Below, one piece after another: positions 4,951 through 5,357 of a stretch of DNA of 5,357 bases. A model generated the notes under the pieces. It was not told the DNA's origin. It saw nothing but the letters and a program-made list of their open reading frames with translations, and did not search any database. The DNA comes from Actinomycetes bacterium (GTDB taxonomy: Bacteria; Actinomycetota; Actinomycetes; Actinomycetales; Microbacteriaceae). The DNA is taken from positions 1-5,357 of the forward strand of contig JAEYUT010000040.1 in NCBI GenBank assembly GCA_023432305.1. Direction: 5' to 3'. Made by a program: the position numbers and the translations under genes. Each line of letters opens with the position of its first letter. Position 1 is the stretch's first letter.

Positions 4951-5357
4951 TCAGAGCGCGCGCAGGCGCGGCGCGAGGTCGCGTTCGAAGAGCTCCATGA
5001 AGCGGCGCTGGTCGTGTCCGGGCGCGTGGAACACGAGGTGGTTCATGCCCCAATCGACGTACTGCTTGATCTGCTCGACGACCTTGTCGGGGTCATTGCC
5101 CACGATCCAGCGCGACGCGATCTTCTCGATCGGGAGGGCGTCGGCCGCCTTCTCCATCTCGATGGGGTCGGTGATGTCGTGCTTCTGCTCCTTGGAGAGG
5201 GCGAGCGGCGCCCAGAAGCGCGTGTTCTCGAGGGCGGTGTCGTAGTCGGTGTCGTAGGAGACCTTGATCTCGAGCATCCGGTCGATCTGATCGAAGTCTC
5301 GCCCAGCCTTCGCGGCGCCCTCCTTCACGGCGGGGATCAGCTCGTCCTCGTACAGCG
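4951..5357 (-). CDS. fgd: F420-dependent glucose-6-phosphate dehydrogenase, C-terminal part (cut by right window edge)
   Basis: FGD oxidises glucose 6-phosphate to 6-phosphogluconolactone while reducing F420 to F420H2, and is the main cytosolic source of reduced F420 in mycobacteria and relatives. The window holds the last 134 codons, starting at the residue that matches about L202 of the 336-residue mycobacterial FGD1, as I recall that sequence. Similarity is high throughout: [41 protein letters not shown] and the C-terminal DLAPRLRAL all match closely. Two residues that bind the sugar phosphate, K259 and R283 in FGD1, are kept (the Lys of EQKHD and the Arg of SRWIV). The third (K198) and the catalytic H40/E109 lie outside the window. 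The GTG at 5328 is an internal valine, not the start, because matching residues (LYEDELIPA) continue upstream of it. Confidence 0.95.
   Translation of the reverse strand, partial: LYEDELIPAVKEGAAKAGRDFDQIDRMLEIKVSYDTDYDTALENTRFWAPLALSKEQKHDITDPIEMEKAADALPIEKIASRWIVGNDPDKVVEQIKQYVDWGMNHLVFHAPGHDQRRFMELFERDLAPRLRAL

Noticed and set aside
3702..5000. 432-codon open frame on the plus strand
   Set aside because: It is antisense to the alcohol dehydrogenase with its intact zinc and nucleotide motifs. The His/Arg/Ala-rich product without domains is a GC-driven shadow.
5326..5328. GTG as the start of a short FGD-like protein
   Set aside because: The frame stays open to the window edge and the nine upstream codons match FGD1, so this is an internal valine of a gene cut by the window.

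Overview
The window comes from a high-GC bacterium. Its base composition, GTG starts, dense one-strand layout and F420 enzymes point to an actinobacterium. A member of the Microbacteriaceae is my guess, but the sequence shows no taxonomic marker.

Every supported gene is on the minus strand. Read in the direction of transcription (right to left) they are: the C-terminal part of an F420-dependent glucose-6-phosphate dehydrogenase (4951-5357, cut by the window edge); a zinc-dependent medium-chain alcohol dehydrogenase (3843-4892); a 99-residue single-span membrane protein (3476-3775); a membrane-anchored serine hydrolase of the beta-lactamase / 6-aminohexanoate-dimer-hydrolase type (2082-3425); a second luciferase-like F420-dependent oxidoreductase related to FGD (1046-2047); a stand-alone coenzyme F420:L-glutamate ligase, CofE (136-954); and the first 34 codons of an unrecognised gene (1-104).

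Three of the seven genes concern cofactor F420. CofE adds glutamates to F420-0, FGD reduces F420 with glucose 6-phosphate, and the FGD-like enzyme probably spends or makes F420H2 on another substrate. The alcohol dehydrogenase, small membrane protein and serine hydrolase have no demonstrated link to F420 and may simply be neighbours.

The gaps between genes are short (34 to 91 bases), yet the five gaps between the complete genes and fgd each hold or touch an inverted repeat. All six visible gene starts have an A at -12 and a T at -7 relative to the start codon. Three of them are full TAnnnT boxes. This is the classic arrangement of actinobacterial leaderless promoters, so the block looks like a string of separately promoted, leaderless genes rather than one operon. 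I saw no mobile element, tRNA, rRNA or CRISPR array, and no gap longer than 300 bases.
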